Shown: positions 62,588-64,000 of the stretch, piece by piece
How positions within the stretch are numbered: position 1 is the first letter of the stretch
Layout: every line of letters begins with the position of its first letter
Assembly: GCF_014207655.1 (NCBI RefSeq)
Contig: NZ_JACHHJ010000002.1
Coordinates: 1 to 64,000, forward strand
Source: Geomicrobium halophilum
Lineage (GTDB): Bacteria; Bacillota; Bacilli; Bacillales; Marinococcaceae
Direction: 5' to 3'
DNA length: 64,000 bases
Translations under genes and position numbers: made by a program
Notes under the pieces: model-generated
Database searches by the model: none
Told to the model about the DNA's origin: nothing
The model's input: only the letters and a program-made list of their open reading frames with translations

Positions 62588-64000
62588 ATGGATGTACTGA
62601 TTGCCCTTGGTACCACAGTAGCCTTTTTGTACAGTATCTTTTTAGGCTGGGAATGGTTCGCTACCGGTCAACAAGGGATGCCAGACCTTTACTTTGAGGC
62701 AGCGGCAGTGATCATTACACTCGTGGTCCTCGGGAAACTGTTTGAAGTACGTGCCAAAGGACGCACGAGCCAAGCCATTGAAAAGCTGCTCGGATTGCAA
62801 GCGAAAACGGCGCGTATTATTCGCGACGGAGAAGAAATGGAAGTCGCCATTGAAGAAGTGCTTGTGGGTGACGTAGTCATGGTTCGCCCCGGAGAGAAAG
62901 TACCTGTCGATGGAAAAATTCATGACGGCCAATCGGCTGTGGACGAATCGATGATCACAGGTGAAAGCATTCCGATCGATAAAAAACAAGGAGACGAAAT
63001 CATCGGATCAACGATCAATAAAAATGGCCTTCTTCAAATCGAAGCAACGAAAGTCGGGAAAGACACGGCCCTTTCCCAAATTGTGAAAGTGGTGGAAGAA
63101 GCACAAGGAACCAAGCCGGACGTCCAACGGATGGCCGATAAAGTTTCGGGGATTTTTGTCCCGATCGTCGTATTAATCGCGATCGCTTCTTTTCTCATCT
63201 GGTACTTTGTGATTGAACCAGGAGACTTGCGTTCAGCACTTGTCCCTCTCATTACAGTGCTCGTTATCGCTTGCCCTTGTGCCTTAGGCCTTGCTACATC
63301 AACCTCCATTATGGCAGGGACCGGTCGTTCGGCTGAGAATGGTGTGCTCTTTAAAGGCGGCGAGCACCTGGAAAACACACGCGGGATCAACACGATCGTG
63401 CTTGACAAGACGGGGACGGTGACCAAAGGGGAACCAGCCTTGACAAATGTTGTCGTTGCGCCTGATTTCAATGAAGAAACGGTGCTCGCGATTGCCGGTG
63501 CCGTGGAGAAAAACTCAGAACACCCCCTCGCAGAAGCGATAGTGAAGGGCATTGAGGAAAAAGGGACCTCTTAGAGAAGCCGAAGATTTCGAGGCGTTGC
63601 CAGGATTTGGCGTTCGTGCCGCTGTCGGTGGAGACGAAGTCCTCATCGGGACTCGTAAACTGATGCAGCAATCATCGGTCACGGTTGGATCTGCCGGCGA
63701 TGAGATGGCCGCCTTTGAGAAAGAAGGAAAGACAGCGATGCTCATTTCCATTGGCGGTAAGTATGCCGGGATGATCGCTGTTTCCGATACGGTGAAAGAA
63801 ACGTCCAAAGACGCAATCAAACGGATGCATGACCTCGGCTTAGAAGTGGCGATGCTAACCGGAGACAACCAGCAAACGGCAGAAGCGATCGGCCAGCAAG
63901 TCAGGATTGACCGAGTGATTGCGGAAGTCGTCCCGGAACAAAAAGCCGAAGAAATAAAAAAAATCCAAGACCAAGGCAAAAAAGTCGCGATGGTTGGCGA
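62588..64000 (+). pseudogene. copA: copper P1B-type ATPase CopA, 5'-truncated and frameshifted, runs off the window
   Basis: The sequence begins at NMDVLIALGTTVAFLYS, which is mid-protein in CopA: the metal-binding domains and first two helices are absent. It continues through GEKVPVDG, TGESIP, the CPC motif IACPCALGLATSTS and VLDKTGTVTKG, to a frameshift at about 63566. The first frame stops at 63572-63574, while PLREAEDFEALPGFGVRAAV continues in the next frame from 63567 through MLTGDNQQTAEAIG to the end. No ribosome site precedes 62588. A functional pump is unlikely. Confidence 0.88.

Overview
The window looks like chromosome of a spore-forming, salt-adapted member of the Bacillaceae (Salicibibacter-like; the genus is an inference). 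Reasons: a 5S rRNA end, spoIIP and a CotF-type coat gene, an adaA/adaB pair, PTS operons with PRD and DeoR regulators, a eutB/eutC pair for (hydroxy)ectoine breakdown, many TTG/GTG starts behind strong AGGAGG sites, and acidic secreted domains.

Layout. 1-7.1 kb: 5S rRNA end, ppaC and a mannitol operon (mtlA-mtlR-mtlF-mtlD) whose transporter carries two tandem EIIB domains. 7.2-10.1 kb: alkylation repair (alkA divergent from adaA-adaB-radical SAM). 10.5-16.1 kb: fructose operon (fruR-fruK-fruA) with a clear promoter and cre site, then kdgK-kdgA. 16.2-28.9 kb: eutC/eutB, a MarR-RND efflux operon, a DenV-like glycosylase-family gene and several poorly characterised genes. A small repeat family recurs at about 0.25, 10.4, 17.6 and 24.9 kb.

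28.9-32.2 kb is a scar zone: a decayed Rep_trans replication initiator, a 3' half of tRNA-Thr with its terminator, and a possible integrase tail. From there to the end lies a metal and sulfur region with much gene decay: ars genes (arsR frameshifted, arsI with an in-frame TAG, arsB and arsC intact), a MerR-like/thioredoxin-like pair, cotF-like and spoIIP, then a probable copper region (DUF418 protein, multicopper oxidase, YdhK, a Cys-rich Csp-like protein, a two-component system, ccdA-resB-resC-resA and a second TlpA-like protein). After this come an NlpC/P60 protein with Cys replaced by Ser, a decayed second lgt, a rhodanese, an IS21 remnant, a SulP permease, DUF302, and a CstR-controlled persulfide operon (DsrE, rhodanese, DsrE, rhodanese-MBL, TusA). 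The window ends inside a broken copA.

Two regulatory schemes can be read directly. (1) Seven promoters share CTTCAY-N5-CTNCAY-N10-TANNNT in the same orientation and spacing: upstream of the DUF418 gene, the multicopper oxidase, ydhK, the Csp gene, the response regulator itself, the lgt pseudogene and a rhodanese gene. This is a candidate regulon of the local two-component system. (2) ATACC...GGTAT palindromes lie upstream of cstR, of the DsrE operon and of a TehB-like methyltransferase, which links that methyltransferase to persulfide sensing.
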